From assembly GCA_964551635.1 (NCBI GenBank), contig CAZKDZ010000312.1, forward strand, positions 1 to 49,687: a stretch of DNA of 49,687 nt. Direction: 5' to 3'. Shown here in pieces: positions 15,755-23,881 of the stretch. Source of the stretch: JAAXHE01 sp964551635. GTDB taxonomy: Bacteria > Latescibacterota > UBA2968 > GCA-2709665. The notes beneath the pieces are model-generated. The model was not told where the DNA came from, did no database searches, and was given only the letters and a program-made list of their open reading frames with translations. A program made the position numbers and the translations under genes. Position 1 is the first letter of the stretch. The number at the start of each line of letters is the position of its first letter.

Positions 15755-16036
15755 ATGATAGATTCATTCCGTGACAGGGATACCGAGCGAGTCTTCCATC
15801 GACAGCGGACGCGGAGATTCTCTGGAGCGTTAGCGCGCTCTGCCCTGAAGAAGCTCATTCTGTTGGATGCAGCCGCTACAATACAAGACTTGCGTTCGCC
15901 GCCAGGCAACATGCTGGAGAGACTTTCCGGAGATCGCAGGGGCCAATACAGTATCCGCATTAATGAGCAATGGCGCATTTGCTTCGATTGGAAGGCGGAT
16001 AGCGCAGCTAACGTCGAGATCGTGGATTACCATTAG
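15755..16036 (+). CDS. higB: HigB/RelE-type toxin
   Basis: This 93-residue protein begins MIDSFRDRDTERVF and contains PPGNMLERLSGDRRGQYSIRINEQWRICF, the signature of HigB mRNA interferases of the RelE superfamily, which cut mRNA at the ribosome. The ATG at 15755 is preferred over the ATG at 15728, because the latter lies upstream of the -10 box. The mapped promoter leaves a leader of only about 9 bases. The antitoxin starts 9 bp downstream. Confidence 0.9.
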   Translation: MIDSFRDRDTERVFHRQRTRRFSGALARSALKKLILLDAAATIQDLRSPPGNMLERLSGDRRGQYSIRINEQWRICFDWKADSAANVEIVDYH

Positions 16037-16045
16037 GAGGGCATT

Positions 16046-16351
16046 ATGCCTGCCGCCACAATGCCACCGATTCATCCGGGAGAAATTCTGCTTGAGGAAT
16101 TTTTGAATCCTTTGGGAATCAGTCAATATCGTCTTGCGAAAGATATATCTGTTCCACCTCGTAGAATAAACGAGATTGTGCATGGAAAACGCGCCGTAAC
16201 GCCCGACACCGCGCTGCGCCTGGCGCGATTTTTCGGAACCACAGGTCAGTTCTGGCTCAATCTTCAATCCCGCTACGAACTCGAGCTGGAACGAGACCGA
16301 CTGGGTCAACGATTGCAGGCCGAAGTGCGGATCCTTGAGCGAACGGATTAG
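16046..16351 (+). CDS. higA: HigA-type antitoxin (XRE helix-turn-helix)
   Basis: This 101-residue antitoxin starts with PPIHPGEILLEEFLNPLGISQYRLAKDI, the standard HigA entry, then the recognition helix region VPPRRINEIVHGKRAVTPDTALRLARFFG and FWLNLQSRYELE. An AGGAGG ribosome site lies 6 bp before the ATG. HigA neutralises HigB and represses the shared promoter through palindromes like that at 15721-15735. Confidence 0.92.
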   Translation: MPAATMPPIHPGEILLEEFLNPLGISQYRLAKDISVPPRRINEIVHGKRAVTPDTALRLARFFGTTGQFWLNLQSRYELELERDRLGQRLQAEVRILERTD

Positions 16352-16567
16352 ACCTCATATATGTGTACATAGTCTTTGGGCAATCGTTTGGTCGGTTTAC
16401 GTACCGCCTTCAAAGCTGACGGGTGTTCAACTCAGGCGAAATCACACGGTCCAGATCTTACTCCCCATGACGAATACAGGATACGTAAGGGTTTCAGGAC
16501 GACAAAGGTTCCACACGAATAGCATTCTTCCAGATGCTTCGAGAGCCTGATTAGTGAGGAAATTGAA

Positions 16568-17668
16568 ATGACAACGCTGAAAAATGTGGAGATCAAGGGA
16601 TTCCGGTCAATTAAAGAAATGGAATTGGAACTCAGGCCGCTCAACGTCCTCATTGGCGCCAATGGAGTCGGCAAGAGCAATCTCATCGCCTTTTTCAAGC
16701 TGGTGAATGAACTGATGGGAGGACGCCTCCAGCAACACATCGGCGCGACGGGACGGGCCGGGGGAAATCTGCATTTCGGCCCAAGAGTGACCCCGCAGCT
16801 GGAAGCGAGAATGGTATTCGAGGTGGAGAACGGAATGGACACCTACCAGATGAGACTCTTCCACGCCGCGGGAGACTCTCTCATATTCGCGGAAGAAACG
16901 GTTGCGTTCCATCAGGAAGGCTATCCGAGCCCCAAGACGGTGGAACTGGGCGTTGGGCATCTGGAAACGAAGATTGGAGAATTGGCGGAACGGGGGGAGC
17001 CCACGGCGAGAACCCTCAGGGCATTGTTGAATCGTTGCCGAGTCTATCACTTCCACGATACATCGCCGACTTCGAGGGCGCGTCAATACGGTTATATGGG
17101 AGACAACCGCTGGCTCAAGCCAGACGCGGGCAACCTCGCGGCGATGCTTTACGCGCTCAAGTCCGGCAGCGAAGCCGATTACCAGCGCATTGTGACCTCA
17201 ATCCGTCAGGTGGCGCCGTTCTTCGATGACTTCGATCTGGAGCCCGCCGATACAAGAGACATCATCCTCAACTGGCGGCACCGCGAGTCCGATCTCGTCT
17301 TCGGCCCGCACCAGCTTTCGGACGGCACCTTGCGCGCCATCTGTCTGATTACGCTCCTGTCTCAGCCTGCTGAGAAACTGCCGACCCTGATTGTGGTGGA
17401 CGAGCCGGAACTTGGACTGGACCCCTGCGCGGTGGACGTGATCGCCTCCCTGTTTCGTTCCGTAAGCCAGCATGCCCAGGTGCTGGTCAGCACGCAGTCC
17501 AGCGCATTCGTGGACAGCTTCGAGCCGGACGACATCGTGGTCGTGCAACGAAATCAGGAAGCGACGGAGTTTGAGCGACCCCAGGCCGAAGAGCTCGACA
17601 CGTGGGTTGAGGAATATGCGCTCGGGCAGATCTGGGAAAAGGACGGCGCCGGCGAAGAGACGGATTGA
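16568..17668 (+). CDS. AAA family ATPase (RecF/SMC-like), without its usual partner
   Basis: This 366-residue ATPase begins with VEIKGFRSIKEMELELRPLNVLIGANGVGKSN, a Walker A at residues 30-37. It has an ABC-like signature FGPHQLSDGTLRAI and Walker B TLIVVDEPELGL, followed by a VLVSTQSSAFVDSF switch segment. This is the pattern of stand-alone AAA_21/RecF-like ATPases, often followed by a DUF4276 (TOPRIM-like) gene in two-gene presumed defence units. Here the downstream 549 bases carry no such gene. It may act alone or be a broken pair. It follows HigBA on the same strand, separated by 216 bp. Confidence 0.85.
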   Translation: MTTLKNVEIKGFRSIKEMELELRPLNVLIGANGVGKSNLIAFFKLVNELMGGRLQQHIGATGRAGGNLHFGPRVTPQLEARMVFEVENGMDTYQMRLFHAAGDSLIFAEETVAFHQEGYPSPKTVELGVGHLETKIGELAERGEPTARTLRALLNRCRVYHFHDTSPTSRARQYGYMGDNRWLKPDAGNLAAMLYALKSGSEADYQRIVTSIRQVAPFFDDFDLEPADTRDIILNWRHRESDLVFGPHQLSDGTLRAICLITLLSQPAEKLPTLIVVDEPELGLDPCAVDVIASLFRSVSQHAQVLVSTQSSAFVDSFEPDDIVVVQRNQEATEFERPQAEELDTWVEEYALGQIWEKDGAGEETD

Positions 17669-18217
17669 ATCGGTCCATACCACCCTTTGCCGGATATTTC
17701 CGAATTTACCTTCGGAGCGGCTCGTTAGTCTTGCGCCGGAATACGCTGGCATTACAGTTGGTAGGCATATTTCGAAGAGTCAGGTGTCTCGATCAGGGCA
17801 TTCAGCGTGGAGAGTTTTAACGAATTTCCTCAACTCGGCGCCAACGACGACGGAACATTCGAGTCTATAGAAATCGGAGAGAAGCGGTGAGGGGACGCGG
17901 CGTTTCTTCCCGTCTTGCAACCATTCCTATCCGGACAACCCGACGACCGCGTTAAACATAGGTTCTTCAACAGGTTCCACATCTGACGGTATCATCGCCT
18001 GGATCAACGTCATCCAAGCGTCTACGTCCTAAAACACTATTTCCATGCGTTCGACTTGACTTCATGCAGGTTCGACGGTAATTTTTCGATGCTCAAGCAT
18101 TTTCGGTATGAGGATGAAGTCTACTTCGGAAAGATTGCAGTATCCAATTCACAACGGAGCCCATCTGTTTCAACTGAGATAGGCACCATATCTGATCATG
18201 GAGAGAGGACGGCAGCC
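17669..18217. other. Gene-free stretch after the AAA ATPase
   Basis: No credible gene, repeat or terminator was recognised in these 549 bases. Plus-strand frames here lack ribosome sites and family features, including one at 17472-17870 that overlaps the ATPase. The missing ATPase partner may once have lain here. Confidence 0.45.
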
Positions 18218-18775
18218 ATGGCTATCCCCAATCCTGTAGTCAAATTTACCTTCCAGGACTATCTGAATACGCCGGAAGACAAACGCTATGAGCTATTAGA
18301 CGGAGAGTTGATAATGACCCCCGCTCCTGGAGAAATTCACCAGAGTGTTTCCGCCCAGCTGGGGTGGAGATTGGTTCAATTTGCATCCGAAACCAACTTG
18401 GGTCGTGTATATCATGCGCCATTTGACGTGGTGCTGTCGGACACGGACGTCGTGCAGCCCGACCTGCTCTTCGTCTCCAAAAAGCGCAGCCAGATTATCA
18501 CTCCTGAGAATATACAGGGTGCGCCGGATCTGGTCGTCGAAATCCTTTCGCCCTCCACGGCCACACGTGACAGGACATTCAAACGCACCCTCTATGCCAG
18601 GCATGGCGTGAAAGAGTACTGGATGGTGGACACCGCCGAAGAGGACGTAATGGTCCTTCTGCTTGGCGATCCAGGATTCGAGGTTGCGGAAGTCTACAGC
18701 AGAAGTGAAGTGTTGACTTCGCCCACGTTGCCGGGCTTCAGATTGAAGCTCGACGATATATTCGTAACATCGTGA
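18218..18775 (+). CDS. Uma2 family endonuclease-like protein (DUF820)
   Basis: This 185-residue protein has the typical Uma2 order: FTFQDYLNTPEDKRYELLDGELIM, then VVQPDLLFVSKKR (catalytic D82), then APDLVVEILSPSTATRDRTFKR (E108) and KEYWMVDT. This is the PD-(D/E)XK nuclease fold; biological roles are mostly unknown and copies are often numerous in environmental bacteria. The ATG at 18218 follows a GAGAGAGGA site. The frame continues upstream without family similarity. Confidence 0.9.
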   Translation: MAIPNPVVKFTFQDYLNTPEDKRYELLDGELIMTPAPGEIHQSVSAQLGWRLVQFASETNLGRVYHAPFDVVLSDTDVVQPDLLFVSKKRSQIITPENIQGAPDLVVEILSPSTATRDRTFKRTLYARHGVKEYWMVDTAEEDVMVLLLGDPGFEVAEVYSRSEVLTSPTLPGFRLKLDDIFVTS

Positions 18776-18897
18776 GGTCGTGTATCGGAATATAAGCGGC
18801 ACAAAGCTCCAGGGATGGTGAACGACAAGACGCAGATGAGTGGTCGCGCGGCTCTCGGCGGCCCATCTGCAAAACCCATCTAAGTCGAATCATCAAT

Positions 18898-18936
18898 AAC
18901 AACGCCGGGGCTGTCACAGTCCCGGCGTTGTTTGTC
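18898..18936. terminator. Bidirectional terminator between Uma2 and Gp37/Gp68 genes
   Basis: A perfect 12-bp stem (AACAACGCCGGG at 18898-18909 with CCCGGCGTTGTT at 18921-18932) has T-rich sequence on both outer sides. It sits between converging genes. Confidence 0.8.
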
Positions 18937-18975
18937 GTTCACTCTGGAGCCAACATCCATTGACTCCACTATGTC

Positions 18976-19749
18976 TTAGGCAGGCGCGCCTCCGGCACGT
19001 AACCCTGAACGGAAAGGTCTCCCACGCTCAATTTCCGGATACTCCATCCATTGTCTTCCATCCAGCGTATTCCCACCCGATTTCGGCGTTCGCCCGCCCC
19101 ACTGCTTGAAGAAGAACGCCACGTGTTGGGTTTCGCATCGATCCCGCAATTCTCGAACCCAATCCGGCTCAATCGGGCGGGCTCCGGGTCCGCTCTCCCC
19201 ACCCGCGATTACCCAGTGGATGTTTTCCAGATTGAATGTGCCCACCGAGCCGAGTAGTGGCTCGAATGAGACAAAGCGGACCGATGCGTTGGTCTCTTTG
19301 AGATGCCGCAGCCGCGTGAGAGCCGCGTCGTTTTCGATCGAGACGCCGAGCCAGATATGTGATGGTGCGATCCCATCCGGGTAGCGTTCTCGGACAAAGC
19401 GGCGCATCAGGGAACTGCGCTTGGTGAGCACCTGATAGACGTGCCAGTCTGCGTGTTCCATGGTGTCGAAGACGCGATGGATGTACTCCGCGGGAATCTC
19501 CTTATGGAAGAGATCGCTCATCGAATTGACGAAAATGAGCTGGGAACGCCGCCAGTGCAGCGGTTGTTCCAGGCGCGCGGGTCGAAGGGTCAGATCGAAT
19601 CCGGTCTCGAACGGATGCCCATCGACGCCGCGAAAGCGCTCGGAAAGCCGTTCGGCATAACAATTGTCGCAGCCTGCGCTGACCTTTGTGCATCCGGTAA
19701 CCGGATTCCAGGTTCCGTTGGTCCATTCGATCGCGCTATTGCGGGACAT
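18976..19749 (-). CDS. Phage Gp37/Gp68 family protein (DUF5131)
   Basis: This 257-residue protein starts SAIEWTNGTWNPVTGC and carries C20-x6-C27-x2-C30 in GCTKVSAGCDNCYA, followed by FVNSMSDLFH, WLGVSIEN, SFEPLLG, VIAGGESGPGARP and FFFKQWGG. These are hallmark segments of the Gp37/Gp68 (DUF5131) family, related to radical SAM-type proteins and found in phages and mobile regions. The function is not established. It is transcribed towards the terminator at 18898. Confidence 0.93.
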   Translation of the reverse strand: MSRNSAIEWTNGTWNPVTGCTKVSAGCDNCYAERLSERFRGVDGHPFETGFDLTLRPARLEQPLHWRRSQLIFVNSMSDLFHKEIPAEYIHRVFDTMEHADWHVYQVLTKRSSLMRRFVRERYPDGIAPSHIWLGVSIENDAALTRLRHLKETNASVRFVSFEPLLGSVGTFNLENIHWVIAGGESGPGARPIEPDWVRELRDRCETQHVAFFFKQWGGRTPKSGGNTLDGRQWMEYPEIERGRPFRSGLRAGGAPA

Positions 19750-19776
19750 GGAAACTTCCCTTACTTACAACAAGAA

Positions 19777-19836
19777 ACATGGATGCACAGGATGAACAGG
19801 ATCAAGAATCGGGGCATTTATCCTGTTCATCCATGT
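19777..19836. repeat. Inverted-pair CATCCATGT repeat (hairpin), copy 2
   Basis: An ACATGGATG...ATGAACAGGAT arm is followed after 17 bases by ATCCTGTTCATCCATGT, so the pair folds back (11-bp perfect inner stem, 9-bp outer match). It uses the same unit as 10325-10341 and 21942-21967. It lies upstream of the Gp37/Gp68 gene. Confidence 0.75.
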
Positions 19837-19921
19837 GAGTATTTCTCAGCAATCCCGGATCCACCGGAATCAACATGCGGGCTATACTGATATCATGACC
19901 TACATATCGCCGGGTTGAAAT

Positions 19922-21052
19922 TCAACCGACGATTTCCTCCCGGTGTGCCTTATGAGATTCCTCGTAGAGGGTCAATACATCGACGTCCGGCACTTCATCT
20001 GGCGCAAAATGCCACCTGGAGACGATCTTTTCGCCATCGACGGCAATCACTTTGAGGTCGAAGAAGACGTCCTGATCATCGAATGTATGGGATAGTACAT
20101 CCCGCACCTGCCTAAGATCCGCAGGGAAAGCGGGCCCTTTCTTGGGTGCGGTGAGTTCCACGGGGACGAATCGAGGCATCTGTTGATTGAACGTCGTCAG
20201 CCCGTGAACAGGCGCGAGTACGTCGAGGTAAGAACGAATCACCCTGTGCTTGTATGCGTCGACAGAAATCTCACCGATGAGCAAACGGGCGAGAATGCGC
20301 ACGAACCGCACCAGGCAGTCCACCTGTTTTCCGGAAAGAGTCAGGCTGGCGCCAGACCGGGAACTCGACAGAGCCAATGTATCTCCGGAGACAGAAAAGC
20401 TATTGCTGTGCACGACCTCATTCCGAAATGGCACCAGCGTGAAATAAAGCGCCCTGGCATAGGTGAAAAAGTGTGCGTTCTTCACCAAGATAGGAGGCCG
20501 CTGGAGATTGGACATTTTCTTGAGTAGCTTTTCCTTTTCCGTAAAGCGCCACGGGACCTGTCGGATTTTTCCCAATTTGCGATTCTCTTCGAGGACCCAT
20601 TCGAAGATCAGATCGAGTACTTTAAATGAACCAACAAAAGTGAGGGGCATCATCGCATGGATGAGCGATGCGTCATTCGAAAGTGAGTCTACGAAGATCA
20701 TCTTGACGTTCGAAGGTACAACTCCGCTAGTGATCCTGAGCACAGGGCTTTGGTCGTTCTCTCTAGCCCGATCAATTCGTTGTTCCAGAAAGCTGAGAAA
20801 CCAGATTTCGTATTCCATTTTGGCACGAAGCGCCTCGTCTTGCATAATAGCCGTTCTCTTGGCCTCGTGTTTTGATCTTGAGTTTTCGTGACGTTGCGCC
20901 CCCTCTGGCGTGTACAGGCGCTCCCCACATTTCATGCACACTTCGGTCCGGACATTCACGGTCTCCCTTACAATCCCTTCTTGCAGACCCTTCTCGATTT
21001 CCCTCTCGACAATCGGTCCGCCACACACCGGACATCTGTCAAATGACGCCAT
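19922..21052 (-). CDS. MqsA/YgiT-type zinc finger fused to a large HEPN-like domain
   Basis: This protein has 376 residues. Residues 5-50 are a YgiT/MqsA-like zinc finger with C7-x2-C10 (CPVC) and C39-x2-C42 (CMKC), as in antitoxins paired with MqsR or DUF4258 toxins. Those antitoxins normally end soon after the finger or continue into a short helix-turn-helix. Here about 320 further residues follow, helical around 130-240, with a HEPN-like R210-N-x3-H215 motif in VPFRNEVVHSNSF. The ATG at 21052 overlaps the stop of the DUF4258 gene (TGATG) and has AGGAGG 8 bp upstream, which implies translational coupling. An ATG at 21085 would give 11 extra residues and is disfavoured. The finger is clear; the HEPN assignment is inference. 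Confidence 0.75.
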   Translation of the reverse strand: MASFDRCPVCGGPIVEREIEKGLQEGIVRETVNVRTEVCMKCGERLYTPEGAQRHENSRSKHEAKRTAIMQDEALRAKMEYEIWFLSFLEQRIDRARENDQSPVLRITSGVVPSNVKMIFVDSLSNDASLIHAMMPLTFVGSFKVLDLIFEWVLEENRKLGKIRQVPWRFTEKEKLLKKMSNLQRPPILVKNAHFFTYARALYFTLVPFRNEVVHSNSFSVSGDTLALSSSRSGASLTLSGKQVDCLVRFVRILARLLIGEISVDAYKHRVIRSYLDVLAPVHGLTTFNQQMPRFVPVELTAPKKGPAFPADLRQVRDVLSHTFDDQDVFFDLKVIAVDGEKIVSRWHFAPDEVPDVDVLTLYEESHKAHREEIVG

Positions 21053-21366
21053 CACAGGTTCCTCCTGTTGCGCCAGCCAATCCAACGTGTCGGATTCGGA
21101 CGATAGACGGTAATCAGCGTTGCCATTTGATTGTTCTCATTGTAAGCCCATACACTGTGGACGGGCTCTCCATCTACATTTCTTCCGTAAATCAAACAAC
21201 TGGGGTAGGGCCTGTCGTCCGGGTAATATTCGATAATTTCGCCATTGTTTAGCGCATGAAAGATCTCTTCAAGATTCAGTCGGTCATTCGCGGCTTCTTC
21301 TATTGCATGGTGAGTGATACGATAGTTTCTGATTTCTACGGATCTGATGATGTTGCGAATTTCCAT
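21052..21366 (-). CDS. DUF4258 family toxin-like protein
   Basis: This 104-residue protein has YRITHHAIEEAANDRLNLEEIFHALNNGEIIEYYPDDRPYPSCLIYG, then PVHSVWAYNENNQMATLITVYRPNPTRW. This is the DUF4258 pattern: a histidine-containing first helix, a YPDDRPYPS loop and a terminal ITVYxPxxxxW strand. DUF4258 is thought to be RelE/MqsR-like and commonly precedes a YgiT zinc-finger gene, as here. Stop and start of the pair overlap by one base. The ribosome site is weak. Confidence 0.88.
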   Translation of the reverse strand: MEIRNIIRSVEIRNYRITHHAIEEAANDRLNLEEIFHALNNGEIIEYYPDDRPYPSCLIYGRNVDGEPVHSVWAYNENNQMATLITVYRPNPTRWIGWRNRRNL

Positions 21367-21554
21367 CCACAGGTCTCGATTTCAAACCGACAGCGTTGGA
21401 GTGTTGCGATGCCGGTCAGATCCAATGGCAATAGAACGGTATCATTGTGTTGGGCCCGTGTCAAGTAATGGTTTGACAAGAGTTGAGATTACGCGGGATT
21501 CTACTGTGCGAGGGACCAGGCCGAGATACCGAGGGTCCTTTCGTGATCAGGAAT

Positions 21555-21596
21555 TATACTGCACATCAGTATAGTATTTTTCGCGCCCGTTGTCAA
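21555..21596 (-). promoter_or_regulatory. Consensus promoter with palindrome, facing the DUF4258 operon
   Basis: On the minus strand TTGACA (complement of 21591-21596), a 17-bp spacer and TATACT (complement of 21568-21573) form a near-consensus promoter. The -10 box is one arm of the inverted repeat TATACTG/CAGTATA (21555-21573, 5-base centre). This is a typical antitoxin-repressed layout. The leader to the DUF4258 start would be about 195 bases. A second TTGACA (complement of 21459-21464) lies closer but with a poor -10. Confidence 0.75.
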
Positions 21597-21760
21597 GGTC
21601 TGGCAGACAAGATCCAGAGGGTCGCGGGAATCCGGTCCACGACTGGATCAGGAGCGGAATTTGTCCGCTTGCTGTAATCAAGATTCGGGTACCTGCTGCA
21701 ATATTTCAATGCAAAATACGTACCTTATTGTTCATGATGCTTTTATGCGCTGAGGCGTTG

Positions 21761-21857
21761 CCCCCCCCCACCGCATCAGCCTTCGCCGTCGCCTACGACC
21801 CTTCGACAAGCTCAGGGGCCGGGCTCGGCTTCTGCGACTCCCCCTCAAGGGGGGAGT
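21761..21857 (-). repeat. Composite palindromic repeat, inverted copy 2
   Basis: A run of nine C, CACCGCATCAGCC, CCCTTCGACAAGCTCAGGGG (21799-21818) and the palindrome ACTCCCCC/GGGGGAGT (21837-21857) repeat, in reverse order and orientation, the parts at 5053-5215. Confidence 0.65.
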
Positions 21858-21941
21858 AATTGGTCATTCGATTGGGTTCCGGTGTTTACTGTTGCCCATA
21901 TGGCTCCAGACGGGGTTTGCGAAATCGGATTTTCCGCCTTT

Positions 21942-21967
21942 ATCCTGCCCATCCTGTCCATCCATGT
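21942..21967 (+). repeat. ATCCTGCCCATCCTGTCCATCCATGT repeat, copy 3 (extended)
   Basis: This is the 17-bp unit of 10325-10341 with one extra ATCCTGCCC unit in front, so the family has a 9-bp internal period. It lies about 180 bp before the ceramidase-like gene. Confidence 0.7.
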
Positions 21968-22146
21968 GAGTTTTCGTTGAGGTTCCGGAGCCCGTCCGGA
22001 TCCCGATCCCATGTTTCGGGTTGACACGGTATCGTCCCCGCCGTACTTTGCCATCCATTCCGCTGATTTGTACAAACTTCCGGGTCCCCGCGTTGCGCCG
22101 GTGTGACAGGCGCGTACCGCAGGGTCCGGCCCATTCCGGAGACGAC

Positions 22147-23433
22147 ATGATCCGACTCGCCACCTTTCAATCCGACGTGACACCGCCGCTTGGGCATCCG
22201 CTCTGCGCGGGGTGGTATCCGCCCGCCAGGGGCATCCTGGACCCGCTGGCCGCCCTCGGGCTCGTGATCGTACCGGACGACCAGTCGCCCATGGTCCTGT
22301 GCGCACTGGACTGGGCTGAATTGAGCAATGGCGATTACGACCGCTGGCGCGAAGAACTGGCCGCGGCCGTGGGCACCGACGCCGACCGGGTGGCCGTACA
22401 TTGCACCCACGCGCACGACACCCCCTGGCCCGACCGCGACGCCCAGGACATTCTCGACGCGCACGGCCATCCTGATGTCATCATGGCCGGAGACTGGGCC
22501 GAAAACGTGCGGGCACAGGCGGCAAAGGCCGCGGGCGAGGCTTTGGACAGGCTGCAGCCCTGCACGCATATCTCCACAGGCGAGGCCAGGGTGGACCGGA
22601 TCGCCTCCAACCGGCGGGTGATGGGGCCGGACGGGAAGGTGGCACACGTGCGCTGGACCAAGACGCCCGACCCGGAAGTGAGGGCCGCGCCCGAAGGCGT
22701 CATCGACCCCATGCTCAAGACGATCGGCTATTACAATCAGGATACGCCGCTGGCCCTCGTTCATTACTATGCCACCCACCCCACCAGCATGGACGGCACC
22801 GGGCTGGTCACGCCCGAATTCGTCGGCCTGGCGCGCAACCGCCGCACGGAGGAAAGCAGGGTGCCGCATATCTACTTCACCGGCTGCGCGGGTAACGTCA
22901 CCGCGGGCAAGTACAACGACGGCGTGGCCGACAACCGCGAATTGTTTACCGGGCGCATCCACACGGCCATGCTGGAAGCCGAGCAGGCCAGTACGCGCCA
23001 GCCCCTGGAACGCGTGGCCTGGACCGTGGAGCCCGTGCGGCTGCCGCCACGGGAGGATCTGAACGAGGATGACCTGCTGGCGAAGATTGCAAATGTACGC
23101 AGAGGGGCCAAGGTTCACAGCAAGAACGCCCTCATGCTGACCTACGTGCGCCGCCGCGAGCGCCCGATTCCGTTTACCTGCATGCATCTGAATGAGCGGG
23201 TGGCGGTGGTCAATTTGCCGGGCGAGATCTTTATCGAATACCAGTTGCACGCGCGGTCCAGCCGCCCGGACGCCTTTGTCGCCGTGGCTGGATACGGAGA
23301 TCTGGGAACGGGGTACATCACCATGGAAACGTCCTTTGACGAGGGCGGATACGAGCCCGTGGACGCCTTTGTATCAGGGAAGTCCGAGAAAATCGTCCGA
23401 GCCGCGATCGACAGGGTCATGCAGGCCTGTTGA
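22147..23433 (+). CDS. Neutral/alkaline non-lysosomal ceramidase-like protein
   Basis: This 428-residue protein opens with FQSDVTPPLGHPLCAGW, the N-terminal pattern of neutral ceramidase N-terminal-domain proteins. It continues with VAVHCTHAHDTPWPD (a metal-binding HxHxT-type segment), VHYYATHPTSMDGTGLVTPEF and IYFTGCAGNVTAGKYNDG. True ceramidases are secreted and about 650 residues; this shorter form has no signal peptide and lacks the C-terminal domain, as in many environmental relatives of unknown substrate. The ATG at 22147 is chosen because family similarity begins there; the frame upstream is repeat sequence. Confidence 0.8.
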   Translation: MIRLATFQSDVTPPLGHPLCAGWYPPARGILDPLAALGLVIVPDDQSPMVLCALDWAELSNGDYDRWREELAAAVGTDADRVAVHCTHAHDTPWPDRDAQDILDAHGHPDVIMAGDWAENVRAQAAKAAGEALDRLQPCTHISTGEARVDRIASNRRVMGPDGKVAHVRWTKTPDPEVRAAPEGVIDPMLKTIGYYNQDTPLALVHYYATHPTSMDGTGLVTPEFVGLARNRRTEESRVPHIYFTGCAGNVTAGKYNDGVADNRELFTGRIHTAMLEAEQASTRQPLERVAWTVEPVRLPPREDLNEDDLLAKIANVRRGAKVHSKNALMLTYVRRRERPIPFTCMHLNERVAVVNLPGEIFIEYQLHARSSRPDAFVAVAGYGDLGTGYITMETSFDEGGYEPVDAFVSGKSEKIVRAAIDRVMQAC

Positions 23434-23586
23434 AACGCAGCCGCGCTCAACGCGTATCCAGAGAGCAGGGAACAAGGATACATAGGATGGAAACTTACTG
23501 TCACGCTCCAGGTCCAGGCCTGCGAATATGCTTCTTTCAGACCGAATGAATTGTTCGCCAATAGAAAACATATAGAATAAAATTAG

Positions 23587-23615
23587 TTGACAATTAGAGA
23601 ACATTGGGTAAATTC
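23587..23615 (+). promoter_or_regulatory. Weak candidate promoter of the RelE/XRE pair
   Basis: TTGACA at 23587-23592 is followed after 17 bp by AAATTC, a poor -10. An alternative TATAGAAT lies just upstream at about 23571-23578. The start codon is at 23621. Confidence 0.35.
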
Positions 23616-23620
23616 AGTAG

Positions 23621-23881
23621 ATGTACGAAGTCCGCTACCAAAAGCAGGCGGCACGCCGGCTCTTCGGCATGCCGCGCAGCACCGCCCGGCGGATCTGCGC
23701 CAGGATCGACGCGATTGCGGCAGACCCGTATGCCAGACATCCGAACGCGACACACATTCAAGGTAGAGACCGCGACTTCCGGCTGCGACTTGGCGGCTGG
23801 CGCGTGATTTATTCGATCAACGACGAGCAGAGTGTGCTGCTGGTCGCAAAGATCGACACGAGAGGGCAGATTTACCGATGA
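23621..23881 (+). CDS. RelE/ParE-superfamily toxin
   Basis: This 86-residue RelE-type toxin has MYEVRYQKQAARRLFGMPRSTARRICARIDAIAADP, then the strand block DFRLRLGGWRVIYSINDEQSVLLVAKIDTRGQIYR. RelE-family proteins are ribosome-dependent mRNA interferases. The last codons overlap the downstream antitoxin by 4 bp (ATGA), indicating coupled translation. The toxin-first order is like HigBA. Confidence 0.9.
   Translation: MYEVRYQKQAARRLFGMPRSTARRICARIDAIAADPYARHPNATHIQGRDRDFRLRLGGWRVIYSINDEQSVLLVAKIDTRGQIYR

Larger units (their letters stand above)
21367..22146. other. 780-base intergenic region with promoter and repeats
   Basis: The region holds the promoter/palindrome at 21555-21596, the composite palindromic repeat at 21761-21857 and the CATCCATGT repeat at 21942-21967. 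No credible gene was found. Open frames on both strands run through repeat sequence, including the upstream part of the ceramidase-like frame. Confidence 0.5.
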
